A DNA stretch of 64,000 nucleotides from Flavobacterium frigidarium DSM 17623 (GCF_000425505.1 NZ_AUDO01000004.1:248001-312000); one strand, 5' to 3'. Positions 52,151 through 61,771 are shown, numbered from the stretch's first letter. Notes: generated from the letters alone by a model not told the origin. Program-made: numbers and translations.

Positions 52151-53434
52151 ATGCCAATATCAGCAAACGATACGAACCGTAAATCATGGTTAGAAGTACT
52201 AGAAAACAGTGATTTTCCAATTCAGAATATTCCATTTGGAGTCTTTCTTACAAAAGAGAATGTTGTTACAGTGGGAACCAGAATCGGTGATTTTGCTATT
52301 GATTTAGGCGCTCTGCAACAACTGAACTACTTTGAAGGTATTGAGTTAACAGATGATATGTTTATGCAAGACACTTTAAATGACTTCATCTCTGATGGTA
52401 AAAAAACATGGAGACTCGTTCGTAACCGCATTGCAGATATTTTTGATAGTAATAATCCTAAATTAAGAGATACTCAAAAACACCGTGATATTGTCATTTT
52501 TGATATCGTAGATGTCGAAATGCAATTACCAGTACTAATAGGTGATTATACTGATTTTTATTCAAGTAAAGAACACGCTACAAACGTAGGTAAAATGTTT
52601 CGTGACCCAGAAAATGCTTTACTACCTAACTGGTTGCACATCCCTGTAGGATACCACGGTAGAAGTTCGACTATCGTACCTTCTGGAATTCCAGTGCATA
52701 GACCTATCGGTCAAACTTTACCTGCCGGTGAAAACACACCTGTTTTTGGTCCTTCTCGTTTGATTGATTTCGAATTAGAAACTGCCTTCATCACTACAGA
52801 TGCTAACGTTATGGGAGAAATGATTCCTATTAATGAAGCTGAAGATTATATTTTTGGGATGGTATTGTTAAATGACTGGAGTGCTCGTGACATTCAAAAA
52901 TGGGAATACGTACCACTAGGACCCTTCCTAGCAAAGAATTTTGCGTCATCAATTTCACCTTGGATTGTAACTATGGATGCTCTAGAACCTTTTAGAGTTC
53001 CGGGACCAAAACAAAATCCGAGTCCGTTACCATACCTTTTACAAAAAGGAAAACATTCATTTGATATTAACTTAGAGGTAGCAATCCAACCAGAAGATGC
53101 TGAGCCTACAATTGTAAGCAACTCTAATTTTAAACATATGTATTGGACAATGAACCAGCAATTAACACACCACACCTCTAACGGTTGTCGTGTAAATTCA
53201 GGTGACATGATGGGATCTGGAACAATCTCTGGACCTACTCCTGATAGCTATGGATCAATGCTAGAGTTAACATGGGGAGGTAAAAACCCTATCAAACTTA
53301 ATGACGGTACAGAGCGCAAATTTATTAACGACAACGACACTGTTATCATGAAAGGATTTTGTAAAAATAGCCAAGTACGGATTGGATTTGGAGAGGTTTC
53401 TTCAAAATTATTACCACCATTTGTACGCAAATAA
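52151..53434 (+). CDS. fahA: Fumarylacetoacetase
   Basis: 427 residues. The motifs DYTDFYSSKEHATNVGKMFR, LPVGYHGRSSTIVPSG-like HIPVGYHGRSSTIVPSG, FELETAFIT, LLNDWSARDIQKWEYVPLGP and GSGTISGPTPDSYGSMLELT carry the metal and catalytic residues. It splits fumarylacetoacetate to fumarate and acetoacetate, the last step of tyrosine breakdown. It has its own promoter and a terminator shared with the converging transaldolase gene. Confidence 0.96.
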   Translation: MPISANDTNRKSWLEVLENSDFPIQNIPFGVFLTKENVVTVGTRIGDFAIDLGALQQLNYFEGIELTDDMFMQDTLNDFISDGKKTWRLVRNRIADIFDSNNPKLRDTQKHRDIVIFDIVDVEMQLPVLIGDYTDFYSSKEHATNVGKMFRDPENALLPNWLHIPVGYHGRSSTIVPSGIPVHRPIGQTLPAGENTPVFGPSRLIDFELETAFITTDANVMGEMIPINEAEDYIFGMVLLNDWSARDIQKWEYVPLGPFLAKNFASSISPWIVTMDALEPFRVPGPKQNPSPLPYLLQKGKHSFDINLEVAIQPEDAEPTIVSNSNFKHMYWTMNQQLTHHTSNGCRVNSGDMMGSGTISGPTPDSYGSMLELTWGGKNPIKLNDGTERKFINDNDTVIMKGFCKNSQVRIGFGEVSSKLLPPFVRK

Positions 53435-53454
53435 TATACAAAGTTAAGCCAAAT

Positions 53455-53490
53455 AAAAAGTGCCATTTTGATATGAAATGGCACTTTTTT
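53455..53490. terminator. Bidirectional terminator between fahA and the transaldolase gene
   Basis: 14-bp stem AAAAAGTGCCATTT with AAATGGCACTTTTT and T run on both strands. Confidence 0.92.
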
Positions 53491-53528
53491 TATTCTATAA
53501 ATCGAGATTGAAATCCCTACTTTATATA

Positions 53529-54185
53529 TTATTTATTTCCTTTTTCGAAATCAGCAACAAACTGTGCTAAACCGATATCTGTTAAAGGATGTTTCAACAA
53601 ACCGTAAATAGCCGAAAGTGGTCCCGTCATTACATCTGCTCCAATTTTTGCACAGTTTACAATATGCATTGTGTGACGTACAGATGCAGCAAGAATTTGT
53701 GTTTCATAACCATAATTATCATAGATATCTCTAATCTCTTCGATTAAAGCAAGACCATCAGTAGAAACATCGTCTAAACGACCAATAAATGGAGAAACAT
53801 ACGTAGCACCTGCTTTTGCAGCTAGTAAAGCTTGCCCTGCTGAAAACACTAATGTAACATTTGTTTTAATCCCTCTGTCTGAGAAATATTTTGCAGCCAT
53901 TACACCTTCTTTAGTCATTGGTAATTTAACAACTATTTGCTCGTGCAACTCAGCTAGCTCTTCACCCTCTCTCACCATTCCATCATAATCAAGTGCATTA
54001 ACCTCAGCACTTACATCACCTTCAACAAGATTACAAATATCAACATAATGCTTTAAAATGCTATCTTTTCCTGTGATTCCTTCTTTTGCCATCAATGATG
54101 GATTAGTTGTAACACCATCTAAAACCCCTAGTGCTTGTGCTTCTTTAATTTGAGCTAAATTAGCCGTGTCAATAAAAAACTTCAT
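53529..54185 (-). CDS. Transaldolase, TalC/fructose-6-phosphate-aldolase subfamily
   Basis: 218 residues, the compact TalC/MipB type. [31 protein letters not shown], the Schiff-base Lys in [11 protein letters not shown], and [20 protein letters not shown] are typical. It works in the non-oxidative pentose phosphate pathway or as fructose-6-phosphate aldolase; sequence does not fix which. I use the ATG at 54185 because the frame upstream runs into a palindromic repeat (copy B). Confidence 0.92.
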   Translation of the reverse strand: MKFFIDTANLAQIKEAQALGVLDGVTTNPSLMAKEGITGKDSILKHYVDICNLVEGDVSAEVNALDYDGMVREGEELAELHEQIVVKLPMTKEGVMAAKYFSDRGIKTNVTLVFSAGQALLAAKAGATYVSPFIGRLDDVSTDGLALIEEIRDIYDNYGYETQILAASVRHTMHIVNCAKIGADVMTGPLSAIYGLLKHPLTDIGLAQFVADFEKGNK

Positions 54186-54220
54186 AATTCTATATTTAAT
54201 TAATTGTGTGTTTATTTTTG

Positions 54221-54313
54221 GGCGTGTTCGCCGCGGCGAAACAGGCTTTTCGTTGCAATCTTTCATTTTCTAAAGAAGAAAAATGAAAGGATTTCCGCAA
54301 CAATCCTTCACGC
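54221..54313. repeat. Bulged palindromic repeat element, copy B
   Basis: Inner stem CTTTCATTTT with AAAATGAAAG (54260-54269, 54280-54289), a single bulged G at 54290, then AAT/ATT pairs and outer arms CTTTTCGTTGCAATC and GGATTTCCGCAACAATCC, ending CACGC. The arms agree with copy A (39741-39802) in the pattern CTnTnCGnTGn..ATC and GGATnnCCGCnnCnATC, and the bulged G sits at the same place. It lies between the transaldolase and SDR genes, both on the minus strand. Confidence 0.75.
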
Positions 54314-54328
54314 AAATCTTTGGTAAAA

Positions 54329-55132
54329 CTACAACTTATAATGGTTCATTAGTATTTTTTCATACATTTTATCAGGCAGTATTCTCTTTAAAACTATCGA
54401 GAATTTTTGCATAAACGCGCCTACCTTATAATGTATTTTAGGATTACTAGTTTGAATTATGTTGTACACCGCCTCTGCCATTTGATTAGGATTGCTCCCT
54501 TCATCGACATGATCGTTCATCGTTTTTAGAGAATTCCCATAAGTTTCCTCATACGAAGACCCTTTAATCACCGGAGCATGATAACGACCCGAAGCTATAT
54601 TTGTAGCAAAGTCTCCAGGAGCGACGTTAGTAACATGAATCCCAAAAGATTTTACCTCCATTCTTAACGCCTCTGTAACAATCTCGAGTGCCCCTTTTGA
54701 TGCTGAATACATGGAGCGATACGGCAATCCCATGTAGCCTGCAATCGAAGTTACATTTATAATTAAGCCTGATTTTTGTTTACGCATTTGTGGCAACACG
54801 GCTTTCATTACTTCAATAGGACCAAAAAAATTGGTATCGAAATGATTTTTCATCTCTATTGTTGGAATCTCTTCCAGCGGCCCAGTAATTCCCACACCAG
54901 CATTATTGATCACAATGTCTATTTTACCCGTAATGGAAATGATTTTTGATATTGCAGTAGCAATCGTATCCGGATTTCTAACATCCAACGCTATTAAAGG
55001 AAAAACCGAATTCAAGACACGGTCAGGATTTCTACTCGTCCCGTAAACAATAAATCCTTTATGATGTAAAAACTCTCCGATAGATTTTCCAATTCCTGAA
55101 GAACCACCGGTAATCAATACTACTTTACTCAT
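54329..55132 (-). CDS. Short-chain dehydrogenase/reductase (SDR)
   Basis: 267 residues. The cofactor motif VVLITGGSSGIGKSIGEFL, NNAGVGITG, the catalytic Ser (VTSIAGYMG) and YSASKGALE (Tyr-x-x-x-Lys) are all present. The SSRNPDR-like segment TSRNPDRV suggests NADP(H). It ends with a helical tail. The substrate is unknown. I use the ATG at 55132; the frame stays open 69 more codons upstream toward ffs without protein-like sequence, so those are rejected. Confidence 0.93.
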   Translation of the reverse strand: MSKVVLITGGSSGIGKSIGEFLHHKGFIVYGTSRNPDRVLNSVFPLIALDVRNPDTIATAISKIISITGKIDIVINNAGVGITGPLEEIPTIEMKNHFDTNFFGPIEVMKAVLPQMRKQKSGLIINVTSIAGYMGLPYRSMYSASKGALEIVTEALRMEVKSFGIHVTNVAPGDFATNIASGRYHAPVIKGSSYEETYGNSLKTMNDHVDEGSNPNQMAEAVYNIIQTSNPKIHYKVGAFMQKFSIVLKRILPDKMYEKILMNHYKL

Positions 55133-55298
55133 TAATTCCTTTTTTTTATAATAGCAGTCAGTGCAATACTTAGAAACGCTAATTTGGATGCACCAAAAAT
55201 AAAAAAATCCTCCTAATGGAAGACTATTATTAATTTTATTTTCGATAAATATTGAAAATTTGACAAAAAAAAATCTGACTCGCCGTAACGAACAGATT

Positions 55299-55402
55299 AT
55301 AAAAAATGGCAAGCGACCTACATCGCACCGCTCAACCACGTACCCTTGCTATGTTCCCATCCTGGGGGAGTCTGCAGGAGCTGGTCGTGTAGGACTTGCC
55401 GG
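55299..55402 (-). ncRNA. ffs: Signal recognition particle RNA (4.5S/small SRP RNA)
   Basis: On the minus strand about 100 bases fold into one long rod: the ends GGCAAGTCCTACACGACC and GGTCGCTTGCC pair, and the apex carries the conserved SRP domain IV motif CCCCCAGGATGGGAACATAG followed by CAAGGGTA. A strong promoter precedes it and a T run (55306-55301) ends it. It pairs with Ffh to guide membrane proteins to the translocon. Exact ends are estimated from the pairing. Confidence 0.9.
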
Positions 55403-55404
55403 TG

Positions 55405-55434
55405 CAAATATACAACCTTTTTATATTTTTGCAA
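55405..55434 (-). promoter_or_regulatory. ffs promoter: TTG, 19 bases, TATATTTG
   Basis: -7 box TATATTTG at 55412-55405 and a -33 TTG 19 bases further upstream on the minus strand; one of the best promoter matches in the window. Confidence 0.7.
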
Positions 55435-55489
55435 GCCCTTTGTGCTGTAAAAATAACATTGTATATTGCTATTGTCAAAAAATCAAAAC

Positions 55490-56539
55490 ATGAAAAAATA
55501 TAACTTACTATCTATCATTTTATTAGGCATCACTCTTACCAATTGCGGAGACACAAAAAAAAATGAAAATTCTTTATTTACTTTCAACGATAGCACTTTT
55601 AAATCCAAATACATTAATAGTGATGCTATTGATCTAGACATAGCAAATCCTAATACTAAAGAAATTGACAGCATTGTTTTCTTTGTGAACGAAAATAAAG
55701 TAGGTACTGTAAAAGGAGCTAAAGCTTTATCCTTTCCGCTTAAAGATCAAAAATTAGGATACCAAAATTTAAAAGCATTAGTGTATTACGACGGTAAAAA
55801 CGCAGAGGCAACCGCTAGAATTGAACTGGGATCTAGTATACAACCTAAACCTCTAACGTATAAAATTGTAAACACTTTTCCTCATGATACTTTGGCGTTT
55901 ACTGAAGGTTTAGAGTTTTATCAGGATTTTCTGTACGAGAGTACAGGTCAAAAAAAAGATTCTTATTTTAGAAAAATAGATTACAAAACCGGTAAAGTAT
56001 TAAATCAAGTAAATCTTGAAGATCAATATTTTGGTGAAGGAATCACTTTCCTAAATGGTAAATTGTACCAACTGACTTGGCAGGAAAAAACTGGTTTTAT
56101 TTATGATGCAGCTACTTTAAAATTGGAAAAGACTTTTACGTACACTAAAGATGTTGAAGGATGGGGAATGACAAATGACGGTAAGAATATATACCAATCA
56201 GATGGTACCGAAAAAATTTGGACTACAAACCCTGAAACACAAGAATTAATGAGTTACATCAATGTGTATGCTGGTGACACAAAAATCAAACAAATTAACG
56301 AACTGGAATACATCAATGGAAAGTTTTTTGCTAATGTTTGGCAGAAGGACGCAATTGCCGTGATTGATCCACAAACTGGTTCTGTTGAGCAAATCATCGA
56401 CATGTCAGGATTAAGAAAACTTGTAAAAAACAGCACTGCAGAAGTATTAAATGGAATCGCTTACAATCCAAAAACAAAAACTATTTTTGTAACAGGTAAA
56501 AACTGGGATACTCTATTTGAAATAAAAGTTTCAGAATAA
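55490..56539 (+). CDS. Glutamine cyclotransferase-type lipoprotein
   Basis: 349 residues with a lipoprotein signal (MKKYNLLSIILLGITLTNC, Cys 19). A 90-residue Ig-like domain is followed by the beta-propeller of bacterial glutaminyl cyclases of the plant (papaya) type: FPHDTLAFTEGLEFYQDFLYES, YFGEGITFLNGKLYQLTWQE, ELEYINGKFFANVWQ and VLNGIAYNPKTKTIFVTGKNW. It makes N-terminal pyroglutamate, probably on the periplasmic side. I use the ATG at 55490 so that the signal starts properly. Confidence 0.9.
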   Translation: MKKYNLLSIILLGITLTNCGDTKKNENSLFTFNDSTFKSKYINSDAIDLDIANPNTKEIDSIVFFVNENKVGTVKGAKALSFPLKDQKLGYQNLKALVYYDGKNAEATARIELGSSIQPKPLTYKIVNTFPHDTLAFTEGLEFYQDFLYESTGQKKDSYFRKIDYKTGKVLNQVNLEDQYFGEGITFLNGKLYQLTWQEKTGFIYDAATLKLEKTFTYTKDVEGWGMTNDGKNIYQSDGTEKIWTTNPETQELMSYINVYAGDTKIKQINELEYINGKFFANVWQKDAIAVIDPQTGSVEQIIDMSGLRKLVKNSTAEVLNGIAYNPKTKTIFVTGKNWDTLFEIKVSE

Positions 56540-56764
56540 TATAATGTACTATATCAGCTGAACAAAATGTATATAGGAATGCTATAATTTTAAGTGAAAT
56601 AAAAGTGTCAGTTCAACATGTTTCATCAAGCTCAGTATTAAATTATTTACTATCAAATTTAGAGCAGAGTAGTTCTTTAATAAATCTGAGTCTGTTATAT
56701 TGAAGCCTATCCTAGTTGGAGTAAAGCCTCAATAAGAATGATTAGCAAATTAATTATTGCATAA
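56540..56764. other. Intergenic region without gene
   Basis: About 225 AT-rich bases between the cyclotransferase stop and the bidirectional terminator. No reading frame or hairpin of note was seen. Confidence 0.5.
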
Positions 56765-56793
56765 AAAAAGAGGAGCAATTTGCTCCTCTTTTT
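56765..56793. terminator. Bidirectional terminator
   Basis: Perfect 13-bp stem AAAAAGAGGAGCA with TGCTCCTCTTTTT and 3-base loop, between the converging cyclotransferase and coiled-coil genes. Confidence 0.9.
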
Positions 56794-56815
56794 ATTTTGT
56801 TGATGGCTATTTCTA

Positions 56816-57700
56816 CTATCTTAAAGTAAAACTTGTTTTAGCAATCAATTCGTTTTTATCGAATACGTTTACAAAATAAGTACCTTTTGCAAAATCTTTA
56901 CCAGGTAAATCTTCGCTCACTTGTACCGTTTTATTTTCGTACTTAACATTTGTAATAAAACTATATACTAGAGAGCTATCTCCGAAGTATTCTGTTTTCT
57001 TATTTCCTAAAACATTACTCTTACTATCGATAACTTGAACGTAGTACGTTTTATCACCTGATCTTGCGATTTGATTTTCAGCGATTGTAAAACTAATTTT
57101 AAGAACATCTGCTCTACTTGCTTTATCAGTTTCAATTTGTTTACCTGAATTACGCATTTTATATGCTGACGTTTTCATGTTCAAGATCGTTAATCTCGCT
57201 CCTTTTTCTACAGCTTTAGAAAGTTCTTCATTTTGACCTACTAACACTTCATTGTATTTTTTAGCTTCTCCAAGAACTACTACAGTACTATCACGTTGTG
57301 AAGAAACAACAGCATTCTCCTTTTTCAAGCCTTCATTTTCAGCCATTAAAACCTTCATGTTCGATTGCAACGCAAAAAACTGTTTCTTGTATTTAGCTAG
57401 TGAAGCCACATCTCCTTTAGACTTTTTTAAGTCTGAAATTAAATTAACTACCTTGTCTCTTTCTTGTATTAACTCGTCAGACATAGAAGTATTCTCGGCA
57501 ATTGCTGCATCATAAGTCGCTTTTAGCTCTTGTAAATCTTTCATTACAGAATCTTTTTCAGACACCGTACTTTTTAATTCTGTTTGCACAACTTCTGCAT
57601 CAGAAGTGGCCTTAAAAATGTAAATTAAACTACCTATTAGTAAGACTGCTAAGACGGCGATAATTGCCTTTAGACTTGAATTGCTGCGTGGATTTTCCAT
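56816..57700 (-). CDS. Coiled-coil membrane-anchored protein of unknown function
   Basis: 294 residues. One N-terminal membrane helix (about 11-30, IIAVLAVLLIGSLIYIF) is followed by a long coiled coil (about 40-170) rich in Lys, Glu and heptad Leu/Val, and a C-terminal beta-domain (about 180-294; FTIAENQIARSGDKTYYVQV, GTYFVNVFDKNELIAKTSF). It is conserved in flavobacteria and is sometimes annotated as a partitioning protein, which the sequence does not support. The minus-strand TAAATTTG box at 57729-57722 is a possible promoter. Confidence 0.75.
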   Translation of the reverse strand: MENPRSNSSLKAIIAVLAVLLIGSLIYIFKATSDAEVVQTELKSTVSEKDSVMKDLQELKATYDAAIAENTSMSDELIQERDKVVNLISDLKKSKGDVASLAKYKKQFFALQSNMKVLMAENEGLKKENAVVSSQRDSTVVVLGEAKKYNEVLVGQNEELSKAVEKGARLTILNMKTSAYKMRNSGKQIETDKASRADVLKISFTIAENQIARSGDKTYYVQVIDSKSNVLGNKKTEYFGDSSLVYSFITNVKYENKTVQVSEDLPGKDFAKGTYFVNVFDKNELIAKTSFTLR

Positions 57701-57772
57701 GATTTAAATTATTATTTTTTTCAAATTTAACAATATATATTTAAGTTATAACGTAAGTTAACACAATTATAT

Positions 57773-57780
57773 TATTTTTG
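57773..57780 (+). promoter_or_regulatory. -7 box TATTTTTG of the arginase-family gene
   Basis: TAnnTTTG match 17 bases before the ATG at 57798. Confidence 0.5.
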
Positions 57781-57797
57781 AAAAAATATAATTTGTT

Positions 57798-58826
57798 ATG
57801 GAAAAACTCAAGCTTTACAGCGCCAATGACCTTGCTAAGGTGACTAATCATAGAAGTGGGGAAATAAAATTTGGCGAAAAAATGCTCACTGTACCTAAAG
57901 GAGTTGATCCAGTGCATTTTTTAGAAGCTACAGAGGTAAAATATGTTATTTTAGGAATACCAGAAGACATTGGTATTCGAGCAAATTTTGGACGCCCAGG
58001 AGCTGCTTCTGCTTGGGAATCGGCGATGAAAAACATAGCAAACATTCAGCACAACCGCTTTTGTAAAGGAAGTCATATTCTAATTTTAGGGGAAATTGAC
58101 GTAGCTGACGAAATGAGAGAGGTCGAAAACTTAGATTTTAACGACATTGACGATAGGTCTAAACTTAGCCAACTTGTAGAGCGTATTGATAAAGAGGTCT
58201 CACACATTATATTTACCATTGTTAAAGCTGGTAAAACACCTATAATTATAGGTGGCGGACACAATAACTCTTACGGTAATATAAAAGGTACTGCTCTTGC
58301 AAAAGGAAAACCAATTAATGCTGTTAATTTTGATGCCCACTCTGATTTTAGAATTCTTGAAGGCAGACATAGCGGAAACGGATTTTCATATGCTTACGAA
58401 GAAGGGTTCTTGAAAAAGTACTTCATTTTTGGTTTACACGAAAACTACACATCAAAAAGTGTTTTGGATTTAATCAAAAAGACCGAAGATCGTGTACGTT
58501 ACACTACTTATGACAGTATTAAAATTCGAAAAGAAAAATCATTTGATCACGAACTTACAACAGCACTCGAATTTGTGAAAACAGAATTTTTTGGAATTGA
58601 AATTGATTTAGATGCAATTCCCAATATTGCTAGTAGTGCTATGACACCTAGTGGTTTTTCTGTAGAACAATTGCGTCAATTTACCTCTTTTTTTGGTAGA
58701 AGTAAAAATGCAAGTTATTTACACATTTGTGAAGGCGCACCTGATTTAGGTGAAGAAAAAAACAACCATCTTATTGGTAAATTAATTGGCTACCTCGTAA
58801 CTGATTTTATAAAAGCTAATCAATAA
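57798..58826 (+). CDS. Arginase/agmatinase-family hydrolase (formimidoylglutamase-like)
   Basis: 342 residues of the ureohydrolase fold. The metal motifs are IIIGGGHNNSYG (GGGH where most read GGDH), NFDAHSDFR (DAHxD) and IEIDLDAIP (SxDxDxxDP position). The N-terminal about 60 residues (LILGEIDVADEMRE region later) match the flavobacterial formimidoylglutamase/arginase group. It hydrolyses a guanidino or formimino substrate; formimidoylglutamate, from histidine breakdown, is the common annotation but no hut genes are near. Arginine or agmatine cannot be excluded. Confidence 0.85.
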   Translation: MEKLKLYSANDLAKVTNHRSGEIKFGEKMLTVPKGVDPVHFLEATEVKYVILGIPEDIGIRANFGRPGAASAWESAMKNIANIQHNRFCKGSHILILGEIDVADEMREVENLDFNDIDDRSKLSQLVERIDKEVSHIIFTIVKAGKTPIIIGGGHNNSYGNIKGTALAKGKPINAVNFDAHSDFRILEGRHSGNGFSYAYEEGFLKKYFIFGLHENYTSKSVLDLIKKTEDRVRYTTYDSIKIRKEKSFDHELTTALEFVKTEFFGIEIDLDAIPNIASSAMTPSGFSVEQLRQFTSFFGRSKNASYLHICEGAPDLGEEKNNHLIGKLIGYLVTDFIKANQ

Positions 58827-58870
58827 ACAAACAGATATTCAACAAAATTTAACGAGTCGATAATTAACAC

Positions 58871-58878
58871 TATCTTTG
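58871..58878 (+). promoter_or_regulatory. -7 box TATCTTTG of the DEAD-box helicase gene
   Basis: TAnnTTTG match 45 bases before the ATG at 58923; no clear -33. Confidence 0.45.
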
Positions 58879-58922
58879 CTGCACTATCATGTACTTAATA
58901 CAAGATATTTAATATCAAAAAT

Positions 58923-60182
58923 ATGTTATTCGAAGATTTATCACTTTCAAAAAGTATTCAAAAAGCCGTTTATGAAGAAGGCTATACTAACCCTACGCCT
59001 ATCCAAGAGCAATCTATTCCGCTAGTATTAGCAGGAAAAGATTTAATTGGATGTGCACAAACAGGAACAGGAAAGACAGCAGCATTTGCTATCCCAATTA
59101 TACATCAATTACACCGTATTGTAGGTTCGTCAAAAAAAGCAAAACAAATTAGAGCCTTAGTTGTTACTCCTACTAGAGAGTTAGCTGTTCAAATTGGTAA
59201 AAGTTTTGAGACTTATGCTAAATACACAAATTTAACGCAGCTTACCATTTTTGGTGGCGTTTCACAAAACCCACAAGTAGATACTTTAAAAAATGGTGTT
59301 GACATTTTAATCGCAACTCCAGGAAGACTATTAGACTTACACAAACAAGGATTTATCGATCTAGATCATTTACATACTTTAGTATTAGATGAAGCAGATC
59401 AAATGCTAGACATGGGATTTGTCAATGATGTAAAGAAAATTGTCAAGCTTACGCCAAACAATAGACAAACATTATTTTTCTCTGCTACAATGCCAATTGC
59501 TATTAGAGAATTAGCTGAGATGTTTTTAACTAATCCTGAGACAGTGACGGTTTCACCAGTTTCATCAACAGCTGAAAATGTAGAGCAAAAGGTCTATTTC
59601 GTTGAAAAGTCAGAGAAAAGAAACCTACTTTATCATTTAATAAAAAATGATAATTTATCTAATGTACTCGTTTTTTCAAGAACAAAGCACGGTGCTGATA
59701 ATGTGGTTAAAGCTTTACGTAAAAATAATATTGCTGCAGAAGCTATTCACGGAGATAAATCTCAAAATGCAAGACAACGCGTTTTAGAAGCATTTAAGAA
59801 TAAAGAAGTAGGTGTTCTTGTGGCTACAGATATTGCTGCTAGAGGAATTGATATTGATCAGTTGCCATTTGTAATTAACTTTGACCTACCTAATATTCCT
59901 GAGACTTATGTACACCGTATAGGTAGAACAGGTCGTGCTGGGAATGGAGGAATTGCAATTTCGTTTTGTAGTAAAGATGAGCATGCTTACTGGAAAGATA
60001 TTCAAAAATTAATTAAGGTCGATGTTGAAACTGTAAAAGAGCATCCTTATCCATGGCATTCGGGAAGTCCTGAAACTGCTTCAGGAACTTCAAACCAACC
60101 TAAAAACTCAAACAGAAGTGGCGCTGCTCATAAATCAAGAAAATCAGCCACTTCTAAATCAAATAAAAAAAGATGGTATTAA
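58923..60182 (+). CDS. DEAD-box ATP-dependent RNA helicase (RhlE-like)
   Basis: 419 residues with all core motifs: Q motif GYTNPTPIQEQSIP, Walker A AQTGTGKTAAF, PTRELAVQ, TPGRLLDL, DEAD in LVLDEADQMLD, SAT in FFSATMPI, and the second RecA domain ending HRIGRTGRAGNGG. A basic Ser/Lys-rich tail (SGAAHKSRKSATSKSNKKRW) should help RNA binding. It remodels RNA, probably in ribosome assembly or cold adaptation. It is followed by a strong terminator. Confidence 0.95.
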   Translation: MLFEDLSLSKSIQKAVYEEGYTNPTPIQEQSIPLVLAGKDLIGCAQTGTGKTAAFAIPIIHQLHRIVGSSKKAKQIRALVVTPTRELAVQIGKSFETYAKYTNLTQLTIFGGVSQNPQVDTLKNGVDILIATPGRLLDLHKQGFIDLDHLHTLVLDEADQMLDMGFVNDVKKIVKLTPNNRQTLFFSATMPIAIRELAEMFLTNPETVTVSPVSSTAENVEQKVYFVEKSEKRNLLYHLIKNDNLSNVLVFSRTKHGADNVVKALRKNNIAAEAIHGDKSQNARQRVLEAFKNKEVGVLVATDIAARGIDIDQLPFVINFDLPNIPETYVHRIGRTGRAGNGGIAISFCSKDEHAYWKDIQKLIKVDVETVKEHPYPWHSGSPETASGTSNQPKNSNRSGAAHKSRKSATSKSNKKRWY

Positions 60183-60206
60183 TTTACCCCTCTTTATAAA
60201 CTTAAT

Positions 60207-60242
60207 AAAGCGTCTTTCCTATCTTGAAAGACGCTTTTTTTT
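60207..60242 (+). terminator. Terminator after the DEAD-box helicase gene
   Basis: 12-bp stem AAAGCGTCTTTC with GAAAGACGCTTT and T run. Confidence 0.9.
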
Positions 60243-60322
60243 ATGCATCAATTATTCTATACAATTACAAAGTGCCGCAAATCGATCTATTCAATCGTTT
60301 GCAATACTCAAACAAAGTCTAT

Positions 60323-61606
60323 TTATATCAACTTTTTTGGGGGTGCGTGTAATTTCCCAACTGACTTTGCAACGATAGTAGCAATGGTCGAATCACTGGT
60401 AATATTAACAACCGTACGACACATATCTAATGGTCTGTCAATGGCAAAAATAAGTGCTAAACCAGCTTCGGGAATACCGGCTTGACCTAAAACAATCACT
60501 AGCATAACCATACCCGCACTCGGCACCGCAGCTGATCCTATCGACGCCAAAGTTGCTGTAACTACTATCATTAATTGGGTATGTAAATCTAACGGATAAG
60601 GCAACATTGCTTGAGCAATAAATATTGCAGCTACCGCTTGATACAAACTGGTTCCATCCATATTTACAGTGGCCCCTAGTGGTAGCACAAAACTAGAAAC
60701 CTCATCATCTACACCTAAGTCGGTTACACACTCCATGGTAACTGGAAGCGTTGCTGCACTAGAACTAGTAGAAAATGCTAAAAGTTGTGCAGGAGCTATG
60801 GCTTTAAAAAAGGTAATTGGGTTTATTCGAGCAAAGATTAATAGTAAAGAAGGGTAAAATATGAAGACCATAAATGCTAGCCCTATTAGCACCGTTAAAC
60901 CATATATCCCTAAAGCACCCAGGGTACTAAAATCAGGAATTTCAGCCATTAATGCTGCCATTAAAGCAAAAACACCTATTGGAGAGAAAACCATAATGAT
61001 ATCAATAATCTTCATAATGACATCATTTAAGCCTTTAAAGAAATCTACAACTGGTTTGGCTTTTTCTTCTTCGATTAAAATAAGACCAATCCCAATAAGA
61101 ATGACAAACAAAATTACTTTTAGCATGCTTCCGTTATCGCTTAAAGCAGCAAAAAAGTTATCAGGAACAATGTCAACTAAAGGTTGGAGAGGACCACTTG
61201 TTTTCGCTTGTTCTGCTAGAGCAATCTTTTGATTTGCATCTACCGAGAAACTTTCGAGAAGAGAAATTCTAGAACTCTCATTAATATAACTTCCAGGTTT
61301 AATTAAGTTAGCTAAACCTAAACCTACAGTGATAGCAATAACTGTAGAACACAGATAAAATAAAACGGTACGTCCTCCTAATTTAGAAATCTTGGCAATA
61401 TCTTTTAAATCACTTAACCCTACAATTAGAGAAACGACGATTAACGGAACAGCAATCATCTTTAACAAGTTGATAAAAATGGTACCAAATGGTTTAATCC
61501 AGTCAACTACAAATTGGTTTAAGGCTAGGTTTTTCATAATGATGCCAAAAAGTAATCCTAAAGCCATTGCAATTAAGATTTTCCAATGTAGAGCCAATTT
61601 CTTCAT
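60323..61606 (-). CDS. Sodium or proton dicarboxylate/glutamate symporter (SDF/DAACS family), paralogue 1
   Basis: 427 residues with 8 membrane helices. The substrate-binding motifs FSTSSSAATLPVT (Ser-rich hairpin 1), GATVNMDGTSLYQAVAAIF (TM7 NMDGT) and GIPEAGLALIFAIDRPLDMCRTVVN (hairpin 2 and TM8) are canonical. It takes up acidic amino acids or C4-dicarboxylates with cations. A second family member follows 190 bases upstream on the same strand, so this is a tandem duplication of an old date. Confidence 0.92.
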   Translation of the reverse strand: MKKLALHWKILIAMALGLLFGIIMKNLALNQFVVDWIKPFGTIFINLLKMIAVPLIVVSLIVGLSDLKDIAKISKLGGRTVLFYLCSTVIAITVGLGLANLIKPGSYINESSRISLLESFSVDANQKIALAEQAKTSGPLQPLVDIVPDNFFAALSDNGSMLKVILFVILIGIGLILIEEEKAKPVVDFFKGLNDVIMKIIDIIMVFSPIGVFALMAALMAEIPDFSTLGALGIYGLTVLIGLAFMVFIFYPSLLLIFARINPITFFKAIAPAQLLAFSTSSSAATLPVTMECVTDLGVDDEVSSFVLPLGATVNMDGTSLYQAVAAIFIAQAMLPYPLDLHTQLMIVVTATLASIGSAAVPSAGMVMLVIVLGQAGIPEAGLALIFAIDRPLDMCRTVVNITSDSTIATIVAKSVGKLHAPPKKLI

Positions 61607-61749
61607 AAATTTATTTTAATCAATTTTTGTTAGAACGGCTGTTAATACTGATTGTACGCCGTTTAAGGATTACAATCTAGCAATAAATAAAGAGATAAAC
61701 TTGCATATCAATATTTTTAACACAAATTACTTCAATTTAAAGCAAAAAA

Positions 61750-61771
61750 AACTCCTCGCGATGGAGGAGTT
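61750..61771 (-). terminator. Terminator of symporter paralogue 2
   Basis: 8-bp stem AACTCCTC with GAGGAGTT (61750-61757, 61764-61771), T run on the minus strand. Confidence 0.82.

Noticed and set aside
55133..55339. Upstream extension of the SDR gene by 69 codons
   Set aside because: The sequence is low in protein character and abuts the SRP RNA gene; the SDR cofactor motif begins right after the ATG at 55132.
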